Assembly (NCBI GenBank): GCA_003696155.1
Contig: RFFP01000017.1
Location: forward strand, 1 to 64,000
Direction: 5' to 3'
DNA from: Acidobacteriota bacterium
GTDB taxonomy: Bacteria; Aquificota; Aquificia; Aquificales; Aquificaceae
Length of the DNA stretch: 64,000 nt
Each line of letters begins with the position of its first letter. The first letter of the stretch is position 1. The notes beneath the pieces were generated by a model. The model did not search any database, was not told the DNA's origin, and saw nothing but the letters and a program-made list of their open reading frames with translations. The position numbers and the translations under genes are program-made. Shown piece after piece: positions 46,753-56,967 of this stretch.

Positions 46753-48204
46753 ATGAAAATAGTATTTGTGGCATCCGAGAGTGTTCCCTACATAAAGACG
46801 GGGGGACTTGGTGATGTGGTCCACTCCTTGGCGAAGACTCTAACTAGATTAGGTCATGCCATATATGTAATAATGCCCAAATACAGGACGATAAAAGGGG
46901 AGCTCAGGGAGCGCACCTCCGCTAAGGTCTACTTTGACCAGCGATGGATTCCCTACAGGGTGTACGAGGATATCAAGGACCAGGTGAGGTATTACTTCAT
47001 AGAGTATGAAGAGTATTATGGTAGAGAATACCCTTACGGCTCTCCCAAGGGTGCCTATGAGGACAACGTGCTAAGGTTTGGTCTTCTGTCCTTGGCAAGC
47101 CTTGAAACGGTAAAAGCTCTGAAAATAGAGCCCGACCTTTTTCACATTCACGATTGGCATACGGGACTTTTACCCCTATATAAAAACCTTTACTACAAGG
47201 AATGGGACAAGGTTCCTGTGATCTTTAGCATTCACAACGCCATGCATCAGGGTATCTTCGATGCCCACTTTCTTCCACTTCTTAACTTACCTTGGGATGT
47301 ATTCAGACCCTTTGATGGTATTGAGTTCTATGGGAAGCTCAACTTTATGAAGGCAGGCATAACCTTCTGCGACCTTCTTACCACGGTGAGCCCTTCCTAT
47401 GCGGAAGAGCTGAAATCATACGCCTACGGTCTTGAAGGTCTTATAAGGGAGAAGAAGTACTTCTTCGGCGTGCTCAACGGCATAGACTACGATGTGTGGA
47501 ACCCAGAAGAGGACAGACTCATAAGGCATAACTATGGAATTAAGAACTTTCAAAAGGGTAAGAGACTCAACAAAAGGGATTTGAAGGCTATCTTTGGACT
47601 TAAGAGCTCTAACGATAAACCCCTCGTTGGTATGGTTTCAAGGCTGACCGCACAGAAAGGGCTTGACCTGGTGCAGGGCATCATAGAGGAGTGCGTTAGA
47701 GAAGGCTTTGACTTTGTCTTCCTTGGTTCTGGAGAGGAGAAGTATCAGAACATGCTCATAGACTTTATGAAAATGTATCCAGAGAGCGTGAGGGTCCGTA
47801 TAGAGTACAACGAAGAGCTTGCCCATATGGTTTACGCCGGTGCTGACATGTTTTTGATGCCATCTTTGTTTGAACCATGCGGTATATCCCAGATGATAGC
47901 CATGAGGTATGGCACCGTACCCGTGGTAAGAAAGGTGGGCGGATTGAAGGATACGGTGCTGGATTTTATGGAGTTCCCTCAAAGCGGTGTGGGCTTTACA
48001 TTTGAGGAATACTCCAGCAAAGAGCTCATGCATGCCCTTTTGAGGGCAAGGATTTATTACGATATGTACGTCTGCGACAGCGGAAAGGATTGGCAGGAGA
48101 TTGTGAAGAGGAGTATGAAGAGGGACTTTTCCTGGGAAAGGAGTGCAAGGGAGTATGAAAGGCTCTACACCACAGCCCTGATGCTTAGGAAGTATGGTTC
48201 TTAG
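46753..48204 (+). CDS. glgA: Glycogen/starch synthase
   Basis: MKIVFVASESVPYIKTGGLGDVVHSL, HDWHTGLLP, MPSLFEPCGISQM. Confidence 0.95.
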   Translation: MKIVFVASESVPYIKTGGLGDVVHSLAKTLTRLGHAIYVIMPKYRTIKGELRERTSAKVYFDQRWIPYRVYEDIKDQVRYYFIEYEEYYGREYPYGSPKGAYEDNVLRFGLLSLASLETVKALKIEPDLFHIHDWHTGLLPLYKNLYYKEWDKVPVIFSIHNAMHQGIFDAHFLPLLNLPWDVFRPFDGIEFYGKLNFMKAGITFCDLLTTVSPSYAEELKSYAYGLEGLIREKKYFFGVLNGIDYDVWNPEEDRLIRHNYGIKNFQKGKRLNKRDLKAIFGLKSSNDKPLVGMVSRLTAQKGLDLVQGIIEECVREGFDFVFLGSGEEKYQNMLIDFMKMYPESVRVRIEYNEELAHMVYAGADMFLMPSLFEPCGISQMIAMRYGTVPVVRKVGGLKDTVLDFMEFPQSGVGFTFEEYSSKELMHALLRARIYYDMYVCDSGKDWQEIVKRSMKRDFSWERSAREYERLYTTALMLRKYGS

Positions 48205-48673
48205 TCTTGAGGAGCTCCTTAAAACTCTGTCAAAACTAAGAGAAGAAAAAAGGGTAGTGTTTACCAATGGATGCTTTGACATACTCCACGCCGGACACGC
48301 CCACTATTTAAAGAGGGCTAAGGAGCTCGGAGATATACTGGTGGTGGGTGTTAACTCCGACGGTTCCGTAAGGAGGATAAAAGGTCCTAGGCGTCCCATA
48401 ATACCACAGGAGATGAGAGCCTTTTTAGTGGATAGCCTAAAGCCTGTGGACTTTGTTATCATATTCGAAGAGGACACACCCTTAGAATTGATAAGGGCCA
48501 TAAGGCCCCATGTATTGGTAAAGGGTGCGGACTGGAACATAGATGAAATAGTGGGTGCGGACCTGGTGCTTTCTTACGGGGGTAGTGTGGAGAGAATAGA
48601 ATTCGATTTTCCCATATCAACCTCTATGATAATCGAGAAGGTGCTCCAACTCTACAGCAGGGAAGAAAGCTGA
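48194..48673 (+). CDS. Heptose 1-phosphate adenylyltransferase (RfaE/HldE domain II)
   Basis: VVFTNGCFDILHAGHAHYLKRAKELGD; PISTSMIIEKV. Confidence 0.93.
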   Translation: MVLSLEELLKTLSKLREEKRVVFTNGCFDILHAGHAHYLKRAKELGDILVVGVNSDGSVRRIKGPRRPIIPQEMRAFLVDSLKPVDFVIIFEEDTPLELIRAIRPHVLVKGADWNIDEIVGADLVLSYGGSVERIEFDFPISTSMIIEKVLQLYSREES

Positions 48674-49224
48674 GATTCTATGACCTTGTCTATCTCAACG
48701 ATCACCCTCTTTGGAAGCTTCAGTCTTTCAGGGTCTATGCTACCCTCAACCAAGGAGTTTAGGGGTTCTCTAAAATTAGCCGGAAAGAGAGAGTCTCTGT
48801 AAAGCCCCATATGCTTTAAAAAGAGAAGTTTAAACTTCAAAAGATGGGTTTCATGGTTCTTAGGGTTTTGAGTAAGGTATTCAACCGCGAGGGAAAAAAG
48901 TTCTGGCTCGTAGTAAAAAAACCAACTGTTTATAAACTCAAGCACCCTACTCATCCAGAAAAACCTTCTATAGCTTTCAAGGGCTAGGTAGGATAGAAAA
49001 AGGACCTTCCTTATATCCCTTAAGAGGACTATATCTCCCCATTGCCTGTATGTAATGTCCAGTAGGTTTGAAGGTTCAAAGAAACCTAAAAAACCCTCCT
49101 CAGATCTAAGCCCCTTAGGGACGTAAACCTTCATGATTCCATAAGTTCCATAAACCTTAACCATAAGGTCCTCGTCTCCCACCACGTACCTATGCAGAAC
49201 AAGAAATTTACTTCCTTCCTTCAT
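48652..49224 (-). CDS. recO: DNA repair protein RecO (short form)
   Basis: FLVLHRYVVGDEDLMVKVYGTYGIMKVYVPKGLRSEEG; weak conservation typical of RecO. Confidence 0.7.
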   Translation of the reverse strand: MKEGSKFLVLHRYVVGDEDLMVKVYGTYGIMKVYVPKGLRSEEGFLGFFEPSNLLDITYRQWGDIVLLRDIRKVLFLSYLALESYRRFFWMSRVLEFINSWFFYYEPELFSLAVEYLTQNPKNHETHLLKFKLLFLKHMGLYRDSLFPANFREPLNSLVEGSIDPERLKLPKRVIVEIDKVIESQLSSLL

Positions 49225-49270
49225 GTGCTATAATTATAGGGCTTCAAATTTCAAAACACGGAGCCTAGAA

Positions 49271-50128
49271 ATGCCAACCCTTTTTAAGAAACCAAGGGAA
49301 ATAAGGAACTATTTGAGGTCTGTTAAATGCGAGGGAAAGACCATAGGCTTTGTTCCCACCATGGGATACCTGCACGATGGGCACAGAAAGCTCATAAGGG
49401 ATTCAAAGGTAGATAACCATATGACGGTAGTAAGCATATACGTAAACCCACTCCAATTTGGTGAGGGTGAGGACTTTCAAAGCTATCCAAGGGATTTAGA
49501 TAGGGACATAAGCATATGTGAGGAGGAGGGTGTGGATGTGGTCTTTGCCCCCGGGGATGAGGATATGTATGCGGAGATGCCATCCCTTAGGGTAGAGATA
49601 CCCGGTCTGACAGATATTTTAGAGGGTAGTTTTAGGCCTGGGCATTTTAACGGTGTATGCATAGTGCTCTTGAAGTTCTTTAGCATCCTTCAGCCGGATA
49701 GGGCTTACTTTGGGGAGAAGGACTACCAACAATTGAAGGTGGTACAAAGACTTGTGAAGGACCTGAGCCTTCCCGTTGAGATAGTGCCTGTCCCCACAGT
49801 TAGAGACCACGATGGCCTGGCTCTGAGCTCAAGAAACACCTACCTCACAGCAGAAGAGAGAGAATCAGCCCTATCCCTGTACAGGTCTTTTCTCCTGGCG
49901 GAAAAGTTCTTCAAGGAAGGTCAGAGGAACTCAGAACTCCTAAGGGAAACCATAAGGAACTTTATACTGCAGCATCCCCACGTCAACGGCATAGATTACG
50001 TGGAGATTAGGGACGAAAACCTTATGCCCGTGGAGGAAGTGAAGGAAGGTGATAGAATACTCCTTGCTGTCCGAATAGGTAAAACGAGGCTTATAGACAA
50101 CTGGAGGTTAGGAAATGAAGAATTATGA
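49271..50128 (+). CDS. panC: Pantothenate synthetase
   Basis: [41 protein letters not shown]; start at 49271. Confidence 0.95.
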   Translation: MPTLFKKPREIRNYLRSVKCEGKTIGFVPTMGYLHDGHRKLIRDSKVDNHMTVVSIYVNPLQFGEGEDFQSYPRDLDRDISICEEEGVDVVFAPGDEDMYAEMPSLRVEIPGLTDILEGSFRPGHFNGVCIVLLKFFSILQPDRAYFGEKDYQQLKVVQRLVKDLSLPVEIVPVPTVRDHDGLALSSRNTYLTAEERESALSLYRSFLLAEKFFKEGQRNSELLRETIRNFILQHPHVNGIDYVEIRDENLMPVEEVKEGDRILLAVRIGKTRLIDNWRLGNEEL

Positions 50129-50579
50129 GGGTATGCTAAGGGCGGAAGGCTTTACCTTCGGCATGGTTGCAAGCAGGTTTAACCACCTTCTTGTGGATAG
50201 GCTTATAGAGGGAGCCATAGATTGCATAATCAGGCATGGGGGTTCGGAAGACAGGATTTACCTAACCAGGGTGCCCGGCTCCTGGGAAATACCCTTGGCT
50301 GCGAAAGAGTTGGCTCTGCACGAAGATGTGGATGCAGTCATAGCTCTAGGGGTCTTGATAAGGGGGCAAACTCCCCATTTTGACTACATAGCCAGCGAGG
50401 TTTCAAAGGGTCTTAGCATGCTCAGTTTAGAGCTTCGTAAACCTATAACCTTTGGCATAGTGACCGCAGACAGCCTAGAGCAGGCCATAGAGAGGTCTGG
50501 AACCAAGCAAGGCAACAAGGGCTGGGAAGCAGCCTTGTCCGCCATAGAGATGGTAAACCTACTAAGAAGCCTCAGATGA
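50115..50579 (+). CDS. ribH: Lumazine synthase
   Basis: [44 protein letters not shown]. Confidence 0.95.
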   Translation: MKNYEGMLRAEGFTFGMVASRFNHLLVDRLIEGAIDCIIRHGGSEDRIYLTRVPGSWEIPLAAKELALHEDVDAVIALGVLIRGQTPHFDYIASEVSKGLSMLSLELRKPITFGIVTADSLEQAIERSGTKQGNKGWEAALSAIEMVNLLRSLR

Positions 50580-50998
50580 CCGTATATAAGCCTGAGGCAA
50601 GGAGGGACGCCTTTCTCGTTCTTTACCAATGGGATATGAAGGGTGAGGACATAAACACGCTGGCAGAAGAGTATATGCAGATGAACCGCATATCCTATCC
50701 AGATCGCAGACGCTACATAAGAAAGCTGTTAAGAACCTTTATAGATAATGCCCTATCTGTGGATAAGCTCATAGCTGAACTTTCAGAAAAGTGGGATATA
50801 GACAGGGTTGGATACATAGAGAGGAACATATTACGCATTGCCCTCGCGGAGCTCTTATACATAACACCAAAAAACCCAAAGCCTGTACTCTACGATTATG
50901 TGAGGCTTGCTCATAAGTATGCTGGGAAGAAGTCAGCCAAGTTTGTGAACGGTATATTGGCAAGGGCTCTAAAGGAGAAGCTCAGCTTTGAGATTTAA
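50576..50998 (+). CDS. nusB: Transcription antitermination factor NusB
   Basis: [15 protein letters not shown]...[20 protein letters not shown]...[13 protein letters not shown]. Confidence 0.93.
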   Translation: MTVYKPEARRDAFLVLYQWDMKGEDINTLAEEYMQMNRISYPDRRRYIRKLLRTFIDNALSVDKLIAELSEKWDIDRVGYIERNILRIALAELLYITPKNPKPVLYDYVRLAHKYAGKKSAKFVNGILARALKEKLSFEI

Positions 50999-51192
50999 AC
51001 CTTTTCCTTCTCCTTTACCTCCTCCCCTTTGGTTTCTTTAACCCTTTCCTCCTCACCGGACAGCGCCTTCTTGAAGTTCCTTATACCCTCCCCCAAAGCT
51101 CTACCAGCTTCTGGAAGCCTGCTCGCTCCAAATAGAAGGAAGAGAACAGCAAGTATTAGTATTATCTCTGTGATGGAAAGGTTGGGTATCAT
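50995..51192 (-). CDS. tatA: TatA-family translocase subunit (copy 2)
   Basis: IPNLSITEIILILAVLFLLFGASRLPEAGRALGEGIRNFKKALSGEEE. Confidence 0.93.
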   Translation of the reverse strand: MIPNLSITEIILILAVLFLLFGASRLPEAGRALGEGIRNFKKALSGEEERVKETKGEEVKEKEKV

Positions 51193-51362
51193 GCTTGCTC
51201 CTTGTTTTTCTTTTCCTCTTCTACCTCACCCGATAGGGCCTTCTTGAAGTTCCTTATACCCTCTCCAAGACCCCTACCGAACTCTGGAAGCTTGCTTGCA
51301 CCGAATATGACAAGTATGACAAGTAGAATGAGTACTATCTGCCAAGGTAGTGGAAAATGCAT
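51189..51362 (-). CDS. tatA: TatA-family translocase subunit (copy 1)
   Basis: MHFPLPWQIVLILLVILVIFGASKLPEFGRGLGEGIRNFKKALSGEVEEEKKNKEQA* (57 aa, not in ORF track); ATGA overlap with the next copy. Confidence 0.92.
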   Translation of the reverse strand: MHFPLPWQIVLILLVILVIFGASKLPEFGRGLGEGIRNFKKALSGEVEEEKKNKEQA

Positions 51363-51400
51363 TTTTTCACCTCCTTAGTCGTATAATTATATGCCACCCC

Positions 51401-51429
51401 TTGACAAAAGCAAGGCTATGGTCTATCAT
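51401..51429 (+). promoter_or_regulatory. Promoter of csp gene
   Basis: TTGACA-N17-TATCAT. Confidence 0.75.
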
Positions 51430-51436
51430 TAATGTA

Positions 51437-51483
51437 GAGCAGGTAAAAGAAAGGGAGGGCGCCTTACCTTTCCGGTCTTGCTC
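51437..51483 (+). promoter_or_regulatory. Structured 5' UTR of csp gene with alternative helices
   Basis: GAGC/GCTC outer stem; AGGTAA/TTACCT versus GAAAGG/CCTTTC inner stems share nucleotides 51467-51469. Confidence 0.45.
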
Positions 51484-51513
51484 AAGAATTAACTTTAAGG
51501 AGGTTTTTGTTCC

Positions 51514-51723
51514 ATGTCACTCAAAGGTACGGTAAAATGGTTCAGCAAGGAAAAGGGTTACGGTTTTATAACCCGTGATGACAATCAAGGAGATGTATTT
51601 GTCCACTTCTCTGCTATACAGCAAAGAGGCTTTAAAACCTTAGAACAGGGTCAAAGGGTAGAGTTTGAAGTAGAGCAGGACACCAAGGGTCTCAGAGCAA
51701 AGAACGTCAGAGTACTAGACTAA
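51514..51723 (+). CDS. Cold-shock domain protein
   Basis: [40 protein letters not shown] upstream. Confidence 0.97.
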   Translation: MSLKGTVKWFSKEKGYGFITRDDNQGDVFVHFSAIQQRGFKTLEQGQRVEFEVEQDTKGLRAKNVRVLD

Positions 51724-51729
51724 GGTTTT

Positions 51730-51757
51730 GCCCCCTCCACGGGGGCTTATAATTTTT
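51730..51757 (+). terminator. Intrinsic terminator after csp
   Basis: GCCCCC-TCCAC-GGGGGC followed by TTATAATTTTT. Confidence 0.8.
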
Positions 51758-51761
51758 CCTT

Positions 51762-52988
51762 ATGTATCTTTATGACCTGTACAGAGGCAAGGATTACCGT
51801 ATATCACCAACCCTTGATAGAATAGAGAAGGCGGTAAGTTACCTATCTATAAAACCTTCCTATGTATCCCTTCAAGTTGGTGGCACGAACGGAAAGGGCT
51901 CCACATGTGCCTTTTCGGAGAGCCTTCTAAGAAATCATGGCTACAGAGTGGGCTGGTTTGTCTCCCCCCATCTCTTCGACGAAAAGGAAAGGTGGAGGGT
52001 AAACGGTCGGAAGATATCCCAAGAAGAGCTCAGCCTGTACGTGAAGGAGCTAAAACCCATATTTGAGAGGTTTGACCTAACATACTTTGAAGCGTGTACC
52101 CTCCTTGCCCTTAGGTACTTTGAGGACCAAAAGGTGGACTTTGCGGTCTTTGAGGTAGGCATGGGTGGCAGGTGGGATGCTACAAAGGTTTGTGAGCCAG
52201 AAGTCTGTGTTATAACCAACATAGAGAGGGACCACACCCGTTGGCTTGGCTCTGACTGTGAAAGCAGGGCTGTGGAAAAGCTGGGCATATACAGAAGGGG
52301 AAAGCCTCTTGTATTATGTAGCATGAGGTTCCCTCTATATCCTAAGGCCTTAGAGCTCTGTGACCACTCTGACCTTCACGTGGCTGGCATAGACTTCTTT
52401 TCTAACGGATACGTCAAAGGTAGGCAAACCTATCTGCAGTTTTATCAGGATGAAAAGGTCAGATACGAGGACATCCCTCTCGGCCTATGGGGAAGGTGGC
52501 AGGTGGACAACGCAAGCCTTGCCTTAAGAGCGGTGAGCCTTCTTATAGAGCTGAAGGAAAGCAGGGTTAGGGAAGCTTTAAAAAACACCTACTGGGAAGG
52601 TAGGATGGAGATTGTAAGAGAAGACCCTCTGCTCATCTTGGACGGTGCTCATAACCCTGATGCCGTGAAAAGGATAGTAAGGGATATAAAGGGGCATATA
52701 GAAAACATAACCCCTCTGTTTACAGCCCTAAAGGACAAAGAGTGGGAGCTGTCCCTCCCCTACCTTAGGGAACTCTCCTACAGGATTTACCTTACTCCCA
52801 TAAGGCATCACAGATGCGAGGACATGGAGAAGGTGTATGCAAAGGCAAAGGAATTGGGTTTTAAAGAGGTTATACTTCTAAACTCCTCAGAAGATGTCCT
52901 AGAGCTGAAGGAAAACATTTTGGTTTTAGGTTCTCTTTACCTGGTGGGCGAGGTTAAAGAGGTTCTTGAGCTTGGGAAGGTAGGATGA
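51762..52988 (+). CDS. folC: Folylpolyglutamate/dihydrofolate synthase
   Basis: VSLQVGGTNGKGSTCAFSESLLR, ILDGAHNPDAVK. Confidence 0.94.
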   Translation: MYLYDLYRGKDYRISPTLDRIEKAVSYLSIKPSYVSLQVGGTNGKGSTCAFSESLLRNHGYRVGWFVSPHLFDEKERWRVNGRKISQEELSLYVKELKPIFERFDLTYFEACTLLALRYFEDQKVDFAVFEVGMGGRWDATKVCEPEVCVITNIERDHTRWLGSDCESRAVEKLGIYRRGKPLVLCSMRFPLYPKALELCDHSDLHVAGIDFFSNGYVKGRQTYLQFYQDEKVRYEDIPLGLWGRWQVDNASLALRAVSLLIELKESRVREALKNTYWEGRMEIVREDPLLILDGAHNPDAVKRIVRDIKGHIENITPLFTALKDKEWELSLPYLRELSYRIYLTPIRHHRCEDMEKVYAKAKELGFKEVILLNSSEDVLELKENILVLGSLYLVGEVKEVLELGKVG

Positions 52989-53530
52989 AGGTCAGCTTCT
53001 TAGGAAGCTATAGAGACAACTTCCCAGGGGACGGGAAAAAGCATGTGGTTTTTGTGGGGAGGTCTAACGTGGGTAAGTCTTCGCTCATAAACATGATAGT
53101 GGGTAGCAAGATAGCCAAGGTTAGCAAAGAGCCAGGGAGGACAAGGTCTGTAAACTTCTTCCTAATAGATGATGTGTACCTCGTGGACCTTCCGGGCTAC
53201 GGTTTTGCCAAGGTTTCAAAAGGGGAAAGGGAAGAATGGAGAAGGATCATAGTAAACTACTTTGAAACCTGCAGGCGGGATATAAAGCTGGTATTCCTTC
53301 TCATAGATGGGGTTGTTGGACCTACAGACCTTGATATGCAAGCTATAGAGTGGATAGAAGGTTTCCAGATTCCCTATATCCTAGTACTAACTAAAACGGA
53401 CAGGGCGAGCCAGAGGGAGATAGCACAAACCGTAAAAAAACTGAGAGAAAAAACCCAGGCGGACTTCATAATAACTTCCTCAAAGGAGGGGAAGGGTAAA
53501 AGGGAGGTTATGTCCTATATTTTAGCTTGA
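52985..53530 (+). CDS. engB: Ribosome biogenesis GTPase YsxC/EngB
   Basis: VVFVGRSNVGKSSLINMIVGSKIAKVSKEPGRTRSVNFF. Confidence 0.95.
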   Translation: MKVSFLGSYRDNFPGDGKKHVVFVGRSNVGKSSLINMIVGSKIAKVSKEPGRTRSVNFFLIDDVYLVDLPGYGFAKVSKGEREEWRRIIVNYFETCRRDIKLVFLLIDGVVGPTDLDMQAIEWIEGFQIPYILVLTKTDRASQREIAQTVKKLREKTQADFIITSSKEGKGKREVMSYILA

Positions 53531-54354
53531 TGTGGAAGGTTAAAGCTCCCCAACCCCTTTTGGTGGAAAGGACAAAGGGAATTTTAAGGAAATACTCACT
53601 TAACACGGTGTGTGAAGAGTCTATATGTCCCAACTTGGGAGAGTGTTTTTCCTCAGGTACTGCAACCTTCCTTATCCTCGGAAAGGTATGCACAAAAGCC
53701 TGCAAATACTGCCATGTGGCTACGGGTAAACCCCAACCCCTAGACCCTTCAGAACCAATAAGACTGTGCTATGCGGTAAGGGAGCTGGGACTGAAGTATG
53801 TGGTGATAACCTCAGTGGATAGGGATGACCTTCCTGACTATGGCTCTGGTCATTTCAAGAGATGCGTGGAGTTTTTAAAATCGAAGATTGAAGGTGTGAA
53901 GGTTGAGGTTCTCACACCCGACTTTAAGGGTTCTCCTTATGCCCTTGGGCTGGTTGTCTCCTCAGGCCCCGACGTGCTTTCCCACAACATAGAAACCGTG
54001 GAAAGGCTTTTTAGGGTGGTTAGACCTCAGGGTGATTACAGAAGGAGCCTTGAGGTTCTTAGCTTCTATGCAAGCTCTGGCATAGCAACCGTAAAGTCTG
54101 GCCTAATGCTAGGTTTGGGGGAAAGCTGGGATGAGATAATGAAAACCCTCGATGACCTACTTAAGGCGGGCGTCTCCACCCTTGTTGTCGGTCAGTATCT
54201 GAGCCCAAGTGAGAGGCACTACCCCGTGGTTAGGCTATACTCCTACGAGGAGTTTGAAAGGATAAGGGAAAAAGCCTTAGAAATGGGCTTTAAAATGGTG
54301 CTTTCTAAGCCCCTTGCAAGGTCCTCTTACCATGCCCATGAGCTCGTGTTATAA
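53530..54354 (+). CDS. lipA: Lipoyl synthase
   Basis: CEESICPNLGECFSSGTATFLILGKVCTKACKYC; ATG at 53530. Confidence 0.95.
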   Translation: MWKVKAPQPLLVERTKGILRKYSLNTVCEESICPNLGECFSSGTATFLILGKVCTKACKYCHVATGKPQPLDPSEPIRLCYAVRELGLKYVVITSVDRDDLPDYGSGHFKRCVEFLKSKIEGVKVEVLTPDFKGSPYALGLVVSSGPDVLSHNIETVERLFRVVRPQGDYRRSLEVLSFYASSGIATVKSGLMLGLGESWDEIMKTLDDLLKAGVSTLVVGQYLSPSERHYPVVRLYSYEEFERIREKALEMGFKMVLSKPLARSSYHAHELVL

Positions 54355-54386
54355 TAGAAAACTTGCATAATTTTTAGGAGGTTGAC

Positions 54387-54746
54387 ATGCGTGTAAAGGG
54401 ACCATCCTCAAGGAAGTTTAAGAAGAAGATACTCAAACTTGCAAAGGGTTTCAGAGGTCAGAGGAGGAACGTATACAGAAGGGCAAAAGAGTACGTATTT
54501 AGAGCTCTGCAGTATCAATACAGGGATAGAAGGCAAAGAAAAAGGCAGTTTAGGAGGCTCTGGATTGCTAGGATAAACGCCTCAGTCAGACTTCATGGAC
54601 TTTCTTACAGCAAGTTTATGAACGGTCTTAACAAGGCAGGCATAAGCCTCAACAGGAAGGTGCTTGCGGACATGGCGGTAAGAGACCCTCAGGCTTTTGC
54701 CCAGATAGTGGAAAGGGCAAAAGAAGCCCTAGCGCAGACCGGATGA
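54387..54746 (+). CDS. rplT: 50S ribosomal protein L20
   Basis: [37 protein letters not shown]. Confidence 0.96.
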   Translation: MRVKGPSSRKFKKKILKLAKGFRGQRRNVYRRAKEYVFRALQYQYRDRRQRKRQFRRLWIARINASVRLHGLSYSKFMNGLNKAGISLNRKVLADMAVRDPQAFAQIVERAKEALAQTG

Positions 54747-55759
54747 TAGACATAAACGCTATAGGCTCCCAGCTTGAGAGGGAGCTCTCTCAGGTAGAGA
54801 GCCTTCAGGAGCTTCAGCAGCTAAAGGCTAAGTATCTTGGTAAAAACGGCCTTATAAGTCTTGCGGTAAAAAGCATAAAGGAAGTGCCACAGGAACAGAG
54901 AAAGGAGTACGGATCGAAAGTAAACCAGCTTAAGGAGTTTGCAGAAGAGCTTTTAAAAAGGAAAGAGGAGGAGTTAAAGAGGCTCCAAGTGGATGCGGAG
55001 CTCTCCAAGGAATGGGTGGACCTCTCCATACCCATAGAACCTCGCTTAGGCTCTTACCATCCCCTAAGCCTCACCCTTAAGCGTATAAGAGACATATTCG
55101 TCAGCATGGGCTTTTCCGTGGAAGAAGGTCCGGAAGTAGAGCTTGAAGACTACAACTTTGACAAGCTTAACATACCCAAGGAACACCCAGCAAGGGATAT
55201 GCAGGACACCTTTTACGTAAACAGGGAAGGCTATCTTCTTCGTACCCATACCTCCCCTGTGCAGGTCAGAACCATGCTCTCTAAGAGACCCCCCATATAC
55301 ATGATAGCTCCCGGTAGGGTATACAGAAGGGATGATGACCCAACTCACTCTCCCATGTTCCATCAGGTCGAGGGTTTGGCGGTGGACAGGCATATAAGCT
55401 TTAGGCATATGAAGCACACCATACAGACCTTCCTGAGGGCTTTTTTTGAGAGGGAAGTTCCTGTGCGCCTGAGGGCATCTTACTTTCCCTTTACAGAACC
55501 CTCTGCGGAGGTGGACATAGGCTGCATACTCTGTGGCGGTGTGGGTTGTAGGGTTTGTAAGGGTTCAGGTTGGCTGGAGGTCATGGGTTGTGGCATGGTA
55601 CACCCTAGGGTGTTTGAAAGCTGTGGCATAGATACGGAGCTATACAATGGCTTTGCCTTTGGTATGGGTGTGGAGAGGCTTACCATGCTTTACTTTGGCA
55701 TAGACAACATAAGGCTATTCTTCGAAAACGACCTTAGGTTCCTGAGGCAATTTATCTGA
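54743..55759 (+). CDS. pheS: Phenylalanyl-tRNA synthetase alpha
   Basis: [37 protein letters not shown]. Confidence 0.97.
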   Translation: MIDINAIGSQLERELSQVESLQELQQLKAKYLGKNGLISLAVKSIKEVPQEQRKEYGSKVNQLKEFAEELLKRKEEELKRLQVDAELSKEWVDLSIPIEPRLGSYHPLSLTLKRIRDIFVSMGFSVEEGPEVELEDYNFDKLNIPKEHPARDMQDTFYVNREGYLLRTHTSPVQVRTMLSKRPPIYMIAPGRVYRRDDDPTHSPMFHQVEGLAVDRHISFRHMKHTIQTFLRAFFEREVPVRLRASYFPFTEPSAEVDIGCILCGGVGCRVCKGSGWLEVMGCGMVHPRVFESCGIDTELYNGFAFGMGVERLTMLYFGIDNIRLFFENDLRFLRQFI

Positions 55760-56943
55760 TGTTTAGAGACTTTACACCTCAGGAAAGGAGAGTGGTTCTA
55801 AGTATAACCTTCGCTGTGGCTGTCAGGATGCTGGGGCTTTTTTTGCTTCTTCCCGTCTTATCTCCTTACTTAAAAACCCTTGAAGGTGCAAACCCCCAGC
55901 TAATAGGTCTTGCCATAGGCATATACGGGCTTGCCCAGGCCCTTTTACAGATCCCCTTCGGCTACCTTTCAGACCTTTATGGAAGGAAACCCATAATAGT
56001 CTTCGGTATGCTAACCTACGTGCTGGGCAGTGTGCTGGCCGGTCTTGCGGGAAGTATAGGCACCATGATAGTGGCAAGGTTCATTCAGGGCTTTGGTGCC
56101 GTCTCCTCGGCTATGACTGCCCTCTCTGCGGACCTTACAAGACCTCAGGTAAGGACAAGAGCCTTTGCCTCCATAGGCGCCTCCATAGGTTTGGTCTTCA
56201 CCTTCAGCATAATCTCCGCACCACTAATAGCGGGAAAGCTGGGAGTTCCCTTCCTTTTCTACTTTACAGCTTTGCTTAGTCTTCTTGCTGTCCTCCTCGT
56301 AGCCATCAAAGTACCCGAACCGGCAAGGAAGGAAAGAGAGATAGTACTATCCCTCAGGAACATATACGTCCTTCTTCTGGATAAGGACCAGCTCTTTTTA
56401 AACTTCTCCATTGCACTACTCCATGCCTACTTGGTAGGTATATTTACCATGGTGCCTTATGAGCTCGTATACCTTTACAACCTGCCCAAGCCTGAACACT
56501 GGAAGATATACCTGCCCTCTTTACTGCTCTCTCTTCTTTTTATGGTGCCTGCCATCCTTTTGGCTGAGAAAAGGAAAAAGTTTAGAGAGGTTTTCTCCTT
56601 AGGTGTAGCTCTGATGCTTTTTGCCTTCCTAAGTTATGAGTTTGAAAGAAGCATTATTGGTGCAGTTCTCATGATCTTCTTCTTTCTCTTGGGCTTTCAC
56701 CTTTTAGAGCCTTTGGTACCTTCCTTGCTTACCAAAATAAGCCACAGGGACATGAGAGGTCTTGCCCTGGGTCTTTTCAACACAAGCCAGTTTGTTGGGG
56801 CCTTTGCCGGTGGCATCTGGGGAGGCTACGCCCTTAAGCATGGGCACCTTATGCTCACTTCCATGGGTGTGGTGCTTGCCCTACTTTGGCTAGCCTTGAG
56901 CCTTGCTTGGTTTAGCCGTGATACAGTCTTACGGGAAAGTTAA
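55759..56943 (+). CDS. MFS transporter
   Basis: 12-TM pattern, GYLSDLYGRKPIIVFG. Confidence 0.93.
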   Translation: MFRDFTPQERRVVLSITFAVAVRMLGLFLLLPVLSPYLKTLEGANPQLIGLAIGIYGLAQALLQIPFGYLSDLYGRKPIIVFGMLTYVLGSVLAGLAGSIGTMIVARFIQGFGAVSSAMTALSADLTRPQVRTRAFASIGASIGLVFTFSIISAPLIAGKLGVPFLFYFTALLSLLAVLLVAIKVPEPARKEREIVLSLRNIYVLLLDKDQLFLNFSIALLHAYLVGIFTMVPYELVYLYNLPKPEHWKIYLPSLLLSLLFMVPAILLAEKRKKFREVFSLGVALMLFAFLSYEFERSIIGAVLMIFFFLLGFHLLEPLVPSLLTKISHRDMRGLALGLFNTSQFVGAFAGGIWGGYALKHGHLMLTSMGVVLALLWLALSLAWFSRDTVLRES

Positions 56944-56967
56944 TATTCTATAAATTTAAAACAGCCA

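Noticed and set aside
47638-48282. 214-aa - strand ORF
   Set aside because: Antisense to glgA, which is unambiguous.
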